This document shows positions 34,636 to 43,712 of a stretch of DNA of 64,000 nucleotides, piece after piece. How positions within the stretch are numbered: the first letter of the stretch is position 1; each line of letters begins with the position of its first letter. The notes below the pieces were generated by a model, which saw only the letters and a program-made list of their open reading frames with translations, searched no databases and was not told where the DNA came from. Made by a program: the position numbers and the translations under genes. This DNA comes from [Leptolyngbya] sp. JSC-1 (GTDB lineage: Bacteria > Cyanobacteriota > Cyanobacteriia > Elainellales > Elainellaceae), in assembly GCA_000733415.1 (NCBI GenBank), contig KL662191.1, positions 4,977,379-5,041,378 on the forward strand, given 5' to 3'.

Positions 34636-35859
34636 CTAGTTGGGTTTGGGAATCGGTTTGGTGGCTCGCCGCTCTGGAGGACTAACTTCGGCGCTGGGGC
34701 GGTCTGCCTCGATCGCAATCACTGACTCCTCAGTTTCATCCTTATGATGGTCCGCGTCATCACTCTTGCGCGTCGAACGCACCGCAATCAGGGCTTCCTT
34801 CACCACAACCGCCATTGGCACCGCCACCACTACCCCCAGTAAGCCGCCCACCCGCGCCCCGGCCAACAGCGACACAAATACCCAAAAGGGATTCAACCCG
34901 GTAACACTACCCAAAACCCGTGGGGCAATTCCGTTCTCGACGATTTGCTGCACCAGCAGGGAAACCGCCAACACTTGCAGCGCCTGCCCAATGTCGCGCA
35001 GGGCCACCAGCGAGGTGATGAGCACAATTCCCGCCGTGCCGCCAAACGGAATCAGCGCCATCAGGCCAATCGTCAAACCAAACAGCAAGCCAAACGGCAC
35101 CCGCAGCAGCAGAAACACCGAGGTTAAGCCGGACGCCATGCAGGTGGCCGAAATAATTTGGCCCAGAAAGTAGTTCTGAAAACTGGACCGCAGCGTTTGG
35201 GAAAAGGGCTGCTGCACCTGTTTGGGCAACCATTCCACCAGGCTCTTCCACACATCCCGTCCGTGCTGGAGTAAATACAGCGTCGAGATGGCAATCAAAA
35301 TCACATCCAGCAGTTTGGCTACCGTGAATACAGCCAAATTTAAACTCAGGTTGAGGGCACGTCCGGCAATGGATTGCAGCTGGGATTTGAGCCGGTCGTT
35401 GACCTGGGCAATCACCCCATCCAGACTGATCGGCAGCCCCGCGCCATCGATGCGTTCGTTCAGCATCATCAACTGCCGCTGCCCCGAATCGAACCATTCC
35501 GGCAACCGGGCCACGAGTTGTTGCGCCTGAGCAAAGGCAAGCGGCAGCAACGTCACCCCCAGCACCGAGATAAATAAAATCGCCGCAAAGAACACTAGAA
35601 TCGCCGCCTGCCCCCGCCGGATACCGTTGTGTTCCAGCCAAGTAACCGGGTAATCCAACAGAAAGGAAAACAGAGCCGCCACCAGCAGCACTACTAACAG
35701 CGATTGGAAGTAACTAAAGATGGTAGCTAGCGCCCACACATTCAAGACCGTCATTGGCGCTGCCAGTGTGATGGCCAAAAAACGCGACAAGGGGGAGAGC
35801 GACTCCCACCACGTCAGTAACCGACTGCGTTTTGGCTTGGATGACCCAGAACTGACCAT
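34636..35859 (-). CDS. AI-2E family (PerM-type) transporter
   Basis: 407 residues. About eight helices with the family features: YFQSLLVVLLVAALFSFLLDYPV near the N-terminus, a central soluble segment rich in VNDRLKSQLQSIAGRALNL, and the C-terminal LMALIPFGGTAGIVLITSLVAL and NGIAPRVLGSVTGLNPFWVFVSLLAGARVGG. Substrates across this family are varied; quorum-signal export cannot be inferred. The charged C-terminal tail of about 45 residues is not conserved. Confidence 0.92.
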   Translation of the reverse strand: MVSSGSSKPKRSRLLTWWESLSPLSRFLAITLAAPMTVLNVWALATIFSYFQSLLVVLLVAALFSFLLDYPVTWLEHNGIRRGQAAILVFFAAILFISVLGVTLLPLAFAQAQQLVARLPEWFDSGQRQLMMLNERIDGAGLPISLDGVIAQVNDRLKSQLQSIAGRALNLSLNLAVFTVAKLLDVILIAISTLYLLQHGRDVWKSLVEWLPKQVQQPFSQTLRSSFQNYFLGQIISATCMASGLTSVFLLLRVPFGLLFGLTIGLMALIPFGGTAGIVLITSLVALRDIGQALQVLAVSLLVQQIVENGIAPRVLGSVTGLNPFWVFVSLLAGARVGGLLGVVVAVPMAVVVKEALIAVRSTRKSDDADHHKDETEESVIAIEADRPSAEVSPPERRATKPIPKPN

Positions 35860-35958
35860 GAACCCATCTCGACCAGTAATACGGATATTATCCTTAATTT
35901 TTAAGACAGGCTAACAGAATGGGGATCATTCTTTATGCTTGAATTGGATTCGGACAGA

Positions 35959-37314
35959 CTAACGTTGAGCTAACTCCGGTTGTCGTCCCAATAGTCCCGT
36001 CATCAGGCGCAGTGCCAAAAATTTGAGCGGACGGACTCGCCGCATCAGCCGCAACCCAGACCGCCGCAGAGCCACCAAGGGCCACCATTGATTGGAAAAG
36101 CAGCGGTCTAGCAAATCGGTGAAGCCGAGAATCACCAAATTTTCGAGCTGCCGCCAGCGTTCGTAGCGTTTGAGTACTCGCAGCTCACCCACATCCTCAC
36201 CCTGTTGATGGGCCGTTTGCAGCACTTGGGTCAAAGCCGCCGCATCACGAATCCCCAGATTTAGCCCCTGCCCTCCCACCGGATGACAGCAGTGGGCTGC
36301 ATCGCCAATCAACGCTAACCGCGATTGCACATAGCGCCGACTCTGCATCAACTGCACCGGAAACAGTGCTCGCTTGCCAACTAGCTCCAGCTTGCCGAGC
36401 TGTCCGCCATAGCGCCGCTCCAGTTCAGCCAGGAAGCTCGCCTCATCCACTTCTAGCCAGTGCTTGGCTTCGCTATGGGGTGCAGTGAGAACAATCTGAC
36501 AGCGATTATCGGGAAGAGGCAGCGTCGCAAATGGGCCGCTGGTCCAGAAATGTTCGCGAGCGATGTTGCCGTGGGGCTGCTCTGGCCGAATCACCGCCGT
36601 CACACAAGATTGCCAATACTGCCAGCCCTGGGTTGCAATTCCAGCCCATTGTCGAATCGAGGAGCGCGACCCATCTGCCGCCACCAGCAAGCGCGTCCGG
36701 ATCTGCTGCCTTGACGGATCGGGACTCTCTCCCAAGCTTAGAGTCACCTCAGCGGCATCGGGCTGATATCTGACCTGCTCCACGGTAGCCGGACAAAACC
36801 AGGTGATATTTTCTGCTGCTTCTAGGGCATCGAGTAGAGCTTTGACCAGAATGCCATGCTCGCCTACATAGCCTAGGACCTCAGTCCCCAGATCGGCGGG
36901 TTGCAAGTTGACGACAGCAGAACTATGCTCGTCTGCCAAGCGAATCTGCCGAAAGGTAGCGATCTGCGGCAGGATCTGATCCCAGAGTCCCAAGCCCTTA
37001 AAGATACGGCCAGACAGGAGCGTAATCGCATAGGCGCGACGCTGGCTCAAACCGGCTGTTTTCGGCTTGGCATCGATCAGGGCAATGCGCAGACCCGAGT
37101 TTTTGAGCATACAGGCCAACGTCAGCCCCACGATGCCGCTGCCAGCAATCGCCACATCGTAGCTGCAGAGAGCCTCGACACCGTCCCTCCTATTGGCTTC
37201 ACCAACTCCCTCACCCATTGAAACTTGATCCCCCGCCATGAGATTGCCAGACTGCGCTTTACAAAAGTTAAGGTTATCTGCTTTCATTTTGCCGTGATTT
37301 AGCAAGGCGATCAA
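35959..37314 (-). CDS. FAD-dependent hydroxylase, UbiH/Coq6 family
   Basis: Aromatic-ring monooxygenase type. The N-terminal FAD site is VAIAGSGIVGLTLACML, the middle motif is VAADGSRSSIRQWAG, and the second FAD motif is LALIGDAAHCCHPVGGQGLNLGIRDA. In cyanobacteria such enzymes are usually assigned to quinone-related hydroxylation; the true substrate here is inference. 451 residues from the first ATG; a later start at 37239 (MAGDQVSM) would remove a non-conserved 25-residue extension and is more likely. It stands alone, convergent with nothing. Confidence 0.9.
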   Translation of the reverse strand: MIALLNHGKMKADNLNFCKAQSGNLMAGDQVSMGEGVGEANRRDGVEALCSYDVAIAGSGIVGLTLACMLKNSGLRIALIDAKPKTAGLSQRRAYAITLLSGRIFKGLGLWDQILPQIATFRQIRLADEHSSAVVNLQPADLGTEVLGYVGEHGILVKALLDALEAAENITWFCPATVEQVRYQPDAAEVTLSLGESPDPSRQQIRTRLLVAADGSRSSIRQWAGIATQGWQYWQSCVTAVIRPEQPHGNIAREHFWTSGPFATLPLPDNRCQIVLTAPHSEAKHWLEVDEASFLAELERRYGGQLGKLELVGKRALFPVQLMQSRRYVQSRLALIGDAAHCCHPVGGQGLNLGIRDAAALTQVLQTAHQQGEDVGELRVLKRYERWRQLENLVILGFTDLLDRCFSNQWWPLVALRRSGLRLMRRVRPLKFLALRLMTGLLGRQPELAQR

Positions 37315-37365
37315 GCGGTAATGCGGCGAGGAGAGGGAAAGCTGGGCTAGGAGAATTGCAATCTT

Positions 37366-37596
37366 CTAGTCGTTGTCATCATCTTGCTCATTCTGCTCAC
37401 CATCTTCCTGCCCATCTCCATCCTGTTCATCTTCATCTTGCTCTTGATTTTGCCCTTCATCTTCTCCTAAATTCCCAGGTTCTTCCTGTTCTTCAGGGTT
37501 GTCTCGTTCACCACCAGCATCGCAGGCTGTTACCATAGCAATTGAAATGGGCAACAACAAACCCAGAGCTAAAATTTTAACCAGTCGATTAATCAT
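37366..37596 (-). CDS. Small acidic lipoprotein
   Basis: 76 residues. The N-terminal hydrophobic stretch ALGLLLPISIAMVTAC ends in a lipobox (VTAC), so a signal-peptidase-II lipoprotein is likely. The mature part is nearly all Glu, Asp, Gln, Asn and Gly with no hydrophobic residues (for example DEDEQDGDGQEDGEQNEQDD). Possible divalent-cation binding or surface charge. No family recognised. The signal sequence argues that it is real despite low complexity. Confidence 0.62.
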   Translation of the reverse strand: MINRLVKILALGLLLPISIAMVTACDAGGERDNPEEQEEPGNLGEDEGQNQEQDEDEQDGDGQEDGEQNEQDDDND

Positions 37597-37841
37597 CCTG
37601 CCATTCCTCTATCAATATCATTGGTTTTAGTGTGCAGCCAATTTTGTCTGACTTTGTTATTTAACAAGAAAGTCGGCTATTCGTGAATCAGCTTAGATAG
37701 GTGATTGAAGTGCGAGTGTCTCACCCCCAGCTTTGCAAATCTGTGAGACTAAATTAGCAAAATCTTTCCTTTTGGCCTGTTTCAGGCTACTCATCAGAGC
37801 TATGATATTTTTGGTTAAGAAAAGGTTAAAACTTATTATCA

Positions 37842-38054
37842 GTGCATTCTTCCGAAGAGTTACCCATTGGCACCACCGTCGAAATCCTGCAACCAGACTA
37901 TGTTGCTGGCGCAATTGGCACCGTTTTAGGACCAGAAGAGTTGAGCGAGGGAGAATTAAGCGAAGGAAAATTGAGCAACCGCTGGTTGATCCAGGTAATT
38001 GGAGAAGATATGGTCCTATCGCTGACCCGCGATGAATTTCGGATGATTCGTTGA
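37842..38054 (+). CDS. Small hypothetical protein, SH3/KOW-like
   Basis: 70 residues from a GTG at 37842. The pattern LPIGTTVEILQPDYVAGAIGTVLGPEEL, then NRWLIQVIGEDMVLSLTRDEFRMI, is like a small SH3-type barrel (KOW-like: a G-x-V/T-G-x-V turn). A duplicated LSEGELSEGKLS segment lies in the loop. I do not recognise a specific family. The ATG for the shorter version is absent, so GTG is the only sensible start. Confidence 0.55.
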   Translation: MHSSEELPIGTTVEILQPDYVAGAIGTVLGPEELSEGELSEGKLSNRWLIQVIGEDMVLSLTRDEFRMIR

Positions 38055-38082
38055 CTCAAGGATTCATGAACCCCAAGAGCAT

Positions 38083-39081
38083 TCAGAAGTGTTGAAATCC
38101 CTTTTCTAGCCGCAAAATTTCATCCCCATACAGGCCACTCCGGTCCCTCAGCACCACCGTCGGCTCGGCAGTAATCCTGCCAACAATCGCCGCCCCATTG
38201 CCCAGTTGTTCCACCAATCGCTGCGCTACCAGACGCGGCAAACAGAGCACCAGCTCAAAATCTTCACCTCCATAAAGCGCCCATTCCACTGCCTGCGCCT
38301 CCAATACCCAGGCCGTCAAGCTCGGTGGAAACGGAATCAAATTGCGCTCAATCTCGGCCCCAACCCGACTCGCCCGACAGATTTGCAGCACCGCATCTGC
38401 CAACCCATCGCTACTGTCCATTCCCGCCACTCGCAGCAACCCATCTCCCCCATCTCCCCCATCTCTCAACAGCGCCACCACATCCAACCGTGGCACCGGA
38501 CGCTGGTGTGCCTGAATCAGAGCTGCTCGATCGGCTGCCGATAGCCCCTGACCCTGGTCTGGATGCAGCAGCAGTTCTAGCCCAGCCCGAGACGCGCCAT
38601 GCACTCCGGTGACTAGAATGGCATCTCCAGGGCGGGCGGTTGAGCGACGAATAGCTCGACTGGGCGAGACTTGCCCAAAGGCCGTGATCGATACCGTAAT
38701 TACTGACGAGCGGCAAATATCACCCCCCACAATTGGCGTGCTATAGGGCTGCAAGCAGGCCACAATGCCCTGGTAAAACTGCTCGACCCAGCTCACCTCT
38801 ACTGTTCCAGGCAGGCTGAGACCGATGGTAATGCCCAGAGGTGAGGCTCCCATAGCCGCCAAGTCCGATAGATTAGCTGCTGTTGCACGCCAGCCGGCAT
38901 CGAATGGACTGGTAGTACGGTCGCTAAAATGGACCCCATCCACCAGCATATCCGTCGTCACCACCAGCGATTGGCCCGCTGCAACAGTCAACAGCGCTGC
39001 ATCGTCCCCAATCAAATCAACTGGACAGAACTCTTGCAGTCGTTTTAGCAGCCCTTGTTCGCCTAGCTGACGCACCTGCAT
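38083..39081 (-). CDS. thiL: Thiamine-monophosphate kinase
   Basis: Phosphorylates thiamine monophosphate to thiamine pyrophosphate, the last step of cofactor synthesis. The AIR-synthase-like fold shows IGDDAALL near the N-terminus, TTDMLVDGVHF, DLAAMGASPLGITIGLSLPG, VGGDICRSS and the C-terminal AGMDSSDGLADAVLQI and YGGEDFELVLCLP. Length is 332 residues, normal. It starts 3 bp after the end of the upstream cyclophilin gene, suggesting co-transcription. A Gly/Asp micro-repeat (RDGGDGGDGLL) sits in the middle. Confidence 0.94.
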   Translation of the reverse strand: MQVRQLGEQGLLKRLQEFCPVDLIGDDAALLTVAAGQSLVVTTDMLVDGVHFSDRTTSPFDAGWRATAANLSDLAAMGASPLGITIGLSLPGTVEVSWVEQFYQGIVACLQPYSTPIVGGDICRSSVITVSITAFGQVSPSRAIRRSTARPGDAILVTGVHGASRAGLELLLHPDQGQGLSAADRAALIQAHQRPVPRLDVVALLRDGGDGGDGLLRVAGMDSSDGLADAVLQICRASRVGAEIERNLIPFPPSLTAWVLEAQAVEWALYGGEDFELVLCLPRLVAQRLVEQLGNGAAIVGRITAEPTVVLRDRSGLYGDEILRLEKGFQHF

Positions 39082-39084
39082 GAA

Positions 39085-40212
39085 TTAGGACGGTTCCACC
39101 AGATTTTCTAACCCGTCTACCACGCGAGCCGAGATGATTTTGTCACCCTGCTTTAGTTTTTCCAGCACATCCTTGTTTTCGGTGACATAGCCAAACACCG
39201 CATAGCGGCCATCCAGCAGGTTCAGGCCCGCCGGGGTTAGCTCTGGTTCAAACAGGAAAAAGAAAAACTGGGAGGAGCCGCCGTTAACATCATCTCCCGG
39301 ACGCGCCATCCCCAAGGCACCAAAGGCTGAGAAGGGCAACACGGGCTGATCCAGATACCGACCTGCATCCTCTAGGGTAATGCCATAGAGCGGCTTTTTG
39401 TCTCCCTGCACCATCACCTCTAGGGGAATCGCCCGATATTTGTTGGTCTTGGGGTCAATAAAACCAACTTCTTTGCCGGGCGGATCGCCAATTTGCAGCA
39501 CATAGTTGTCTTCAGCGCGGGTGAATTCCAAACCGTCATAGAAGCCACGCTGCACCAGATCGACAAAATTGCCAGCCGTGATCGGCGCGTTGTAGCCGTC
39601 TACCACCAACGTCATCGTGCCTTTGTTGGTTTCCACTTCGACCGTAGCTCGGCCCTTGAGCTGGGGCAGGTTGGCGTACTCTTCGGGCACCTCAAACGGA
39701 AACTTATTCACCATCAGCGCTTCCAGCTCACCCACCCGATCCAACAGCTGGGACCGCTTGGCCCAAACCGCCTCTTTGTTGCCATTGGCCGCTTCAGTGC
39801 GGATTTCATCCAACCCAGTTCTTAACTGGGCAATCAGGTCGCTGGCTTCAGCCTGACGTTCCGGCGGAATACTGGCCAAAATTTCGGCTTCTTTGCGAGT
39901 CAGGACTTTGTCAGCCGCGTCAATTCCTCGCGTTACTCCAGCAATTCGGCGTGCCCGCAGCGCATCCGACAGATTTTCTAAATCGGCCTGGATTTCGCGA
40001 ATCGGTTTGTTGTCAATCGGCAGGGCATATCGCAGCAGGGCTTTACCATCGGTGATAGCATTGCCGGGGGGTAGCGCATTAGCTACCGGGCTATTCAACG
40101 CACTCAAGCCCCAGCAACCGATCAACAGCAGTACCATGCAGCCGAAGCGCAGCATCGACTTGAGCACCGCTCTAGCGTTAGCGAATTGAAGGTTGGATGT
40201 AGCGACAGCCAT
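39085..40212 (-). CDS. CYP38/TLP38-like peptidyl-prolyl isomerase
   Basis: 375 residues: a hydrophobic signal region (MLRFGCMVLLLIGCWGLSAL), a helical N-terminal domain (ADLENLSDALRARRIAGVTRGIDAADKVLT) like the one in plant CYP38, then a cyclophilin-type barrel from about residue 190 (VEVETNKGTMTLVVDGYNAPITAGNFVDLVQRGFYDGLEFTRAEDNYVLQ). The usual cyclophilin active-site FHR is replaced by FTR, so isomerase activity may be weak. Plant CYP38 assists photosystem II assembly in the thylakoid lumen; a lumenal or periplasmic role is likely here. Confidence 0.92.
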   Translation of the reverse strand: MAVATSNLQFANARAVLKSMLRFGCMVLLLIGCWGLSALNSPVANALPPGNAITDGKALLRYALPIDNKPIREIQADLENLSDALRARRIAGVTRGIDAADKVLTRKEAEILASIPPERQAEASDLIAQLRTGLDEIRTEAANGNKEAVWAKRSQLLDRVGELEALMVNKFPFEVPEEYANLPQLKGRATVEVETNKGTMTLVVDGYNAPITAGNFVDLVQRGFYDGLEFTRAEDNYVLQIGDPPGKEVGFIDPKTNKYRAIPLEVMVQGDKKPLYGITLEDAGRYLDQPVLPFSAFGALGMARPGDDVNGGSSQFFFFLFEPELTPAGLNLLDGRYAVFGYVTENKDVLEKLKQGDKIISARVVDGLENLVEPS

Positions 40213-40318
40213 GATTTTTTTCCTAAACAGATTTGCGTCTTTAAGTTCCTAAACAGGTTTGCGCAATCGTCCACAGAGGCAGCAGGCAAATCCCATTCAT
40301 CATCTTCCCACGGGCTAT

Positions 40319-40562
40319 CAAGTTTTGAGTTTTGAGTTTTGAATTGGGGGTGAGGGGTGGGGGGTGAGGGGTAGGGGGTGGGGGGTGAGGGGTAGGGGGT
40401 GGGCGAGTTTTGAATTTGGTGGCATAGTCTGTGCAGAGTCGGATGGGCCATCTCACTCGCAGTAGGCAACATGTCGGTACTCATTCAAAATCTCACCCCC
40501 CACCCCTCACCCCTCACCCCCAATTCAAAACTCAAAACTCAAAATTCAAAACTTAAAACTCA
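40319..40562. repeat. Large inverted pair of low-complexity repeat arms
   Basis: Left arm 40319-40401: several GAGTTTTGA units followed by GGGGTGAGG/GGGTAGGGG units. Right arm 40491-40562 is the same order reversed and complemented: CACCCCTCACCCC followed by ATTCAAAACTC and AAAACTC units. About 90 bp of normal sequence lie between. It fills the 420-bp gap between the cyclophilin gene and efp; together with its loop it could form a long hairpin. Confidence 0.85.
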
Positions 40563-40633
40563 TCCCTCACAACGTCCCCCGGAGAGCGGTAAAATGAGTT
40601 GCCGATTGTTACTCCCTTACAACAGCAAGATTC

Positions 40634-41191
40634 ATGATTTCCAGTAACGATTTTCGTCCCGGTGTCAGCATTGAGTTAGACGGATCCGTCTGGCGCGTGG
40701 TGGAGTTTCTCCATGTCAAGCCGGGGAAAGGATCTGCCTTCGTCCGCACCAAGCTGAAAAATATGCAAACGGGAAACGTGGTTGAACGAACCTTCCGGGC
40801 AGGTGAGACGGTGCCGCAGGCAGTGATCGAGAAAAGCACGATGCAGCATACCTACAAAGAGGGCGATGAATTCGTCTTCATGGATATGGAAACCTATGAA
40901 GAAGGCCGTCTGACTGCTGACCAGATTGGGGATCGCGTCAAGTACCTCAAAGAAGGGATGGAAGTCAACGTGGTGCGTTGGAATACTCAGGTGCTAGAGG
41001 TAGAGCTACCCAACTCGGTAGTGCTGGAAGTGGTGCAAACCGATCCAGGTGTCAAGGGAGATACGGCTACTGGCGGTACTAAGCCAGCAATTGTAGAAAC
41101 GGGCGCTCAGGTGATGGTGCCGCTGTTCATTTCGATTGGCGAGCGAATCAAAGTTGATACCCGTACCGACACCTATTTGGGACGAGAATAA
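40634..41191 (+). CDS. efp: Elongation factor P
   Basis: Relieves ribosome stalling at polyproline. 185 residues with the three-barrel EF-P layout. The loop that reaches the peptidyl-transferase centre is VKPGKGSAF, with Lys32 at its tip; no Arg-type loop is present. The C-terminal signature is GDRVKYLKEG ... TDPGVKGDTATGGTKPAIVETGA. No EpmA-like gene is in the window, so the modification state cannot be inferred. It is followed 55 bp later by accB, an arrangement conserved in cyanobacteria. Confidence 0.97.
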   Translation: MISSNDFRPGVSIELDGSVWRVVEFLHVKPGKGSAFVRTKLKNMQTGNVVERTFRAGETVPQAVIEKSTMQHTYKEGDEFVFMDMETYEEGRLTADQIGDRVKYLKEGMEVNVVRWNTQVLEVELPNSVVLEVVQTDPGVKGDTATGGTKPAIVETGAQVMVPLFISIGERIKVDTRTDTYLGRE

Positions 41192-41246
41192 AAGCCTCGA
41201 TTTATTTACCTTTAGCAAGCTTTATGTTCATTGAGCAATAGGAATT

Positions 41247-41747
41247 GTGGAATTGGATTTTAACGAGCTCCGCGACCTTTTAACCGTCATCAACCAGACG
41301 GACATTGCCGAATTCACCTTAAAAAGCGGGGATTTTGAACTGGTTGTGCGCAAAAGTGGCCAGAATGGTGAATCTTTGTCAACCGTGGCCAGCAGCGCTC
41401 CGCTTCCAGCTGCGAATGCTGTACCCGCTGCACCGTTGCCTACAGTAGTAACCACTCCGTTGCCTGCGGCCAATCCACCTGCGCCTATGCCCCGTGCCAA
41501 TGACCGCTTGGTGGATATTATCTCTCCGATGGTGGGTACGTTCTATCGGGCACCCGCCCCCGACGAGCCGCCTTTTGTGAATGTGGGCGACCGGATCCGC
41601 AACGGTCAAACCGTCTGCATCATCGAAGCCATGAAGCTAATGAACGAGCTGGAAGCGGAGGTGAGCGGTGAAGTTGTCGAAATTTTGGTGGACAACGGTG
41701 AGCCGGTCGAATTTGGGCAGGTGTTGATGCGCGTTAATCCAGCCTAA
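41247..41747 (+). CDS. accB: Biotin carboxyl carrier protein of acetyl-CoA carboxylase
   Basis: 166 residues. It carries the biotin shuttled between biotin carboxylase and carboxyltransferase in the first step of fatty acid synthesis. The C-terminal biotinyl domain contains EAMKLMNEL, with the biotinylated Lys, between GTFYRAPAPDEPPFV and VEFGQVLMRV. A Pro/Ala-rich linker (about residues 60-85) precedes it. The start is a GTG at 41247. It is downstream of efp in the typical efp-accB order. Confidence 0.96.
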   Translation: MELDFNELRDLLTVINQTDIAEFTLKSGDFELVVRKSGQNGESLSTVASSAPLPAANAVPAAPLPTVVTTPLPAANPPAPMPRANDRLVDIISPMVGTFYRAPAPDEPPFVNVGDRIRNGQTVCIIEAMKLMNELEAEVSGEVVEILVDNGEPVEFGQVLMRVNPA

Positions 41748-41878
41748 TGGCGCGGCATTTCTTCTAGAGCGGTAAGACGCCTGCACCCAAAGCCTGCACT
41801 TCAATTGAATCTGCTTGACAGCTGAATCTGCTTGACAGCAATTGAATTTTCTTGACAGCGGGCAAAATGCCCGCCCTT

Positions 41879-43021
41879 CTATGAACCGCTGGGTCCGCCA
41901 ATCAGTCCGCCGCTGAGCCGCTTGAGAGCACGGGTTGCCACATCGCTATAGCGCAACTCACCGCAGAGAATTTGGCCCATGCGTTCGGGAGCGGTGGGTC
42001 GCTTGACGCCAACCTTATAGCCAATTCCAGGAATGCGATAGAACACGCTAGCCAGCCGCTGTGCCCAAAGCATTTCGCTGCCCCATTCTTTGGCAATGAT
42101 TTCTGTGTATTGCTCTAATGCATTGCCATTGCCGCTCAGTGCTTGATCAATCGCTTCTGCTGCCTTCATGCCGCTAAAAATCGAAGGTCGAATGCCTTCC
42201 GCGGTCATCGGATCCACAATGCAGGCCGCTTCCCCAGCTAAGACGGCATTTTGGGTATGTAGAGGCTGATCACCATCCCACAGCGCGATTGGATGACCGT
42301 ATTGCCGAGTGGTCTTCAGGTCGATGCCAAAGGAGGCAGCATATTCAGTCAGGATACTCTTGAAGTCTTGCGGTTCGCCGCCCCGGAAGGTGCCAATTCC
42401 AATCGAGTAGCCATCTGCCTTGGGAAAATTCCAGATATAGCCGTTCTTCACCATGCCGAATTCAAAATGCACCTGGGGGCTGGTGACTTGGGCAGCGGCT
42501 TCGGCCTCTAGAGCACCGGCTAATCGACGTTTGCGATCCTTAAAGCCAAGCCACTTAGCCATTGAACCTTTAGCCCCATCGGCAGCAATCAGGTAGCGTC
42601 CAGCCACGGGTCCAGTTGCCGTATTCACCTGCCAGTGATCGCTCTTGAACTCGATGCCGCTAACCTCGGTGCGATCGCGCAGTTCGGCTCCTTGGGTTTG
42701 GGCCTGCTGCACCAGGAAATGGTCAAACACATCGCGGCGTACCATCCAGATCGGCTCGGTTTTGTCTAGCTGAGCCTCGACCGGATCCTCCAGCTTCCAG
42801 GTGAAACGTAGGGTATTGGTTTTAAGGGAAATCGCAGGTGTGAAATCAAAGTCAAACCACTCGGCCACCTGGGGAGACACCCCACCTCCACAGGGCTTGT
42901 AGCGAGGCAGCGCTTCCTTCTCCAGAATCAAAACTGACCGTCCGCGTTTAGCCAGATGATAGGCCGCCGTGCCGCCTGCTGGCCCCGCCCCGACAATAAT
43001 GCAATCATACATAGCCGTCAT
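41879..43021 (-). CDS. Geranylgeranyl-reductase-family flavoprotein
   Basis: FAD-dependent reductase/oxidoreductase. The N-terminal FAD motif is CIIVGAGPAGGTAAYHLAKRG, with YKPCGGGVSP after the dinucleotide fold and the C-terminal AVLAGEAACIVDPMTAEGI. About 380 residues. It is related to ChlP, which reduces the geranylgeranyl tail in chlorophyll and tocopherol synthesis, but its start and spacing differ from the main ChlP I remember, so a paralogue with another isoprenoid substrate is equally possible. The ATG at 43012 (MYDCII) is an alternative start. Confidence 0.9.
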   Translation of the reverse strand: MTAMYDCIIVGAGPAGGTAAYHLAKRGRSVLILEKEALPRYKPCGGGVSPQVAEWFDFDFTPAISLKTNTLRFTWKLEDPVEAQLDKTEPIWMVRRDVFDHFLVQQAQTQGAELRDRTEVSGIEFKSDHWQVNTATGPVAGRYLIAADGAKGSMAKWLGFKDRKRRLAGALEAEAAAQVTSPQVHFEFGMVKNGYIWNFPKADGYSIGIGTFRGGEPQDFKSILTEYAASFGIDLKTTRQYGHPIALWDGDQPLHTQNAVLAGEAACIVDPMTAEGIRPSIFSGMKAAEAIDQALSGNGNALEQYTEIIAKEWGSEMLWAQRLASVFYRIPGIGYKVGVKRPTAPERMGQILCGELRYSDVATRALKRLSGGLIGGPSGS

Positions 43022-43163
43022 ACACAGCGCTTAAGTTTCCTTGCCAAATCGTGGGCGAAAGGCTCACCCCGTTAGAGTGTCACCAGCGAATCATCCACAT
43101 GAAGACAACCGAGTCGTTGCTTCACTGTTGTCAAAGCTGTCGCCGCTGGACTTCTCCACTGGA

Positions 43164-43712
43164 CTAGATCGTCATGATGTCTGCTTCTTTTTCTTGCAGC
43201 AATTGCTCGACCTTCTGGGTATATTTGTCGGTTAGTTTTTGAATGTTGTCCTGCAAGTCGCGGGACTCATCCTCCGAAACCTCGCCAGACTTTTCCTGCT
43301 TGCGGACCGAATCGATCGCATCGCGGCGGACATTGCGAATCGCCACCTTGCCTTCCTCAGCTAGCTTGGCCGCTGTTTTCACCAGTTCTTTCCGCCGGTC
43401 GCTGGTCAGGGGTGGAATGTTTAATCGAATCACCGTGCCGTCATTGTTGGGCGTCAAGCCAATGTCCGACATGGAAATCGCTTTCTCAATTAGATTCAGC
43501 GTATTGCGGTCGTAGGGCTGAATCATAATCGTAGTCGCGTCTGGCGTACTAATTCCAGCCAGAGACTTGAGTGGTGTGGCCGTACCATAGTATTCAACCG
43601 TGATCCGGTCCAGCAGCGAAGCATTGGCTCGCCCGGTGCGAATCGTATTCAAAGAGCGTTGAGTGGCCTCAATCGTCTTTTGCATGTGGCTTTCAACATC
43701 AGCTAATTTCAC
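43164..43712 (-). CDS. frr: Ribosome recycling factor
   Basis: Splits post-termination ribosomes together with EF-G. About 182 residues: SHMQKTIEATQRSLNTIRTGRANASLLDRITVEYYG at the N-terminus (first helix and hinge), and LTSDRRKELVKTAAKLAEEGKVAIRNVRRDA followed by the final long helix. I chose the GTG at 43712 (VKLADVES), where the family begins; it overlaps the 3' end of pyrH by 14 bp. The upstream ATG would add eight unusual residues. Forms the conserved pyrH-frr pair. Confidence 0.95.
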   Translation of the reverse strand: MKLADVESHMQKTIEATQRSLNTIRTGRANASLLDRITVEYYGTATPLKSLAGISTPDATTIMIQPYDRNTLNLIEKAISMSDIGLTPNNDGTVIRLNIPPLTSDRRKELVKTAAKLAEEGKVAIRNVRRDAIDSVRKQEKSGEVSEDESRDLQDNIQKLTDKYTQKVEQLLQEKEADIMTI

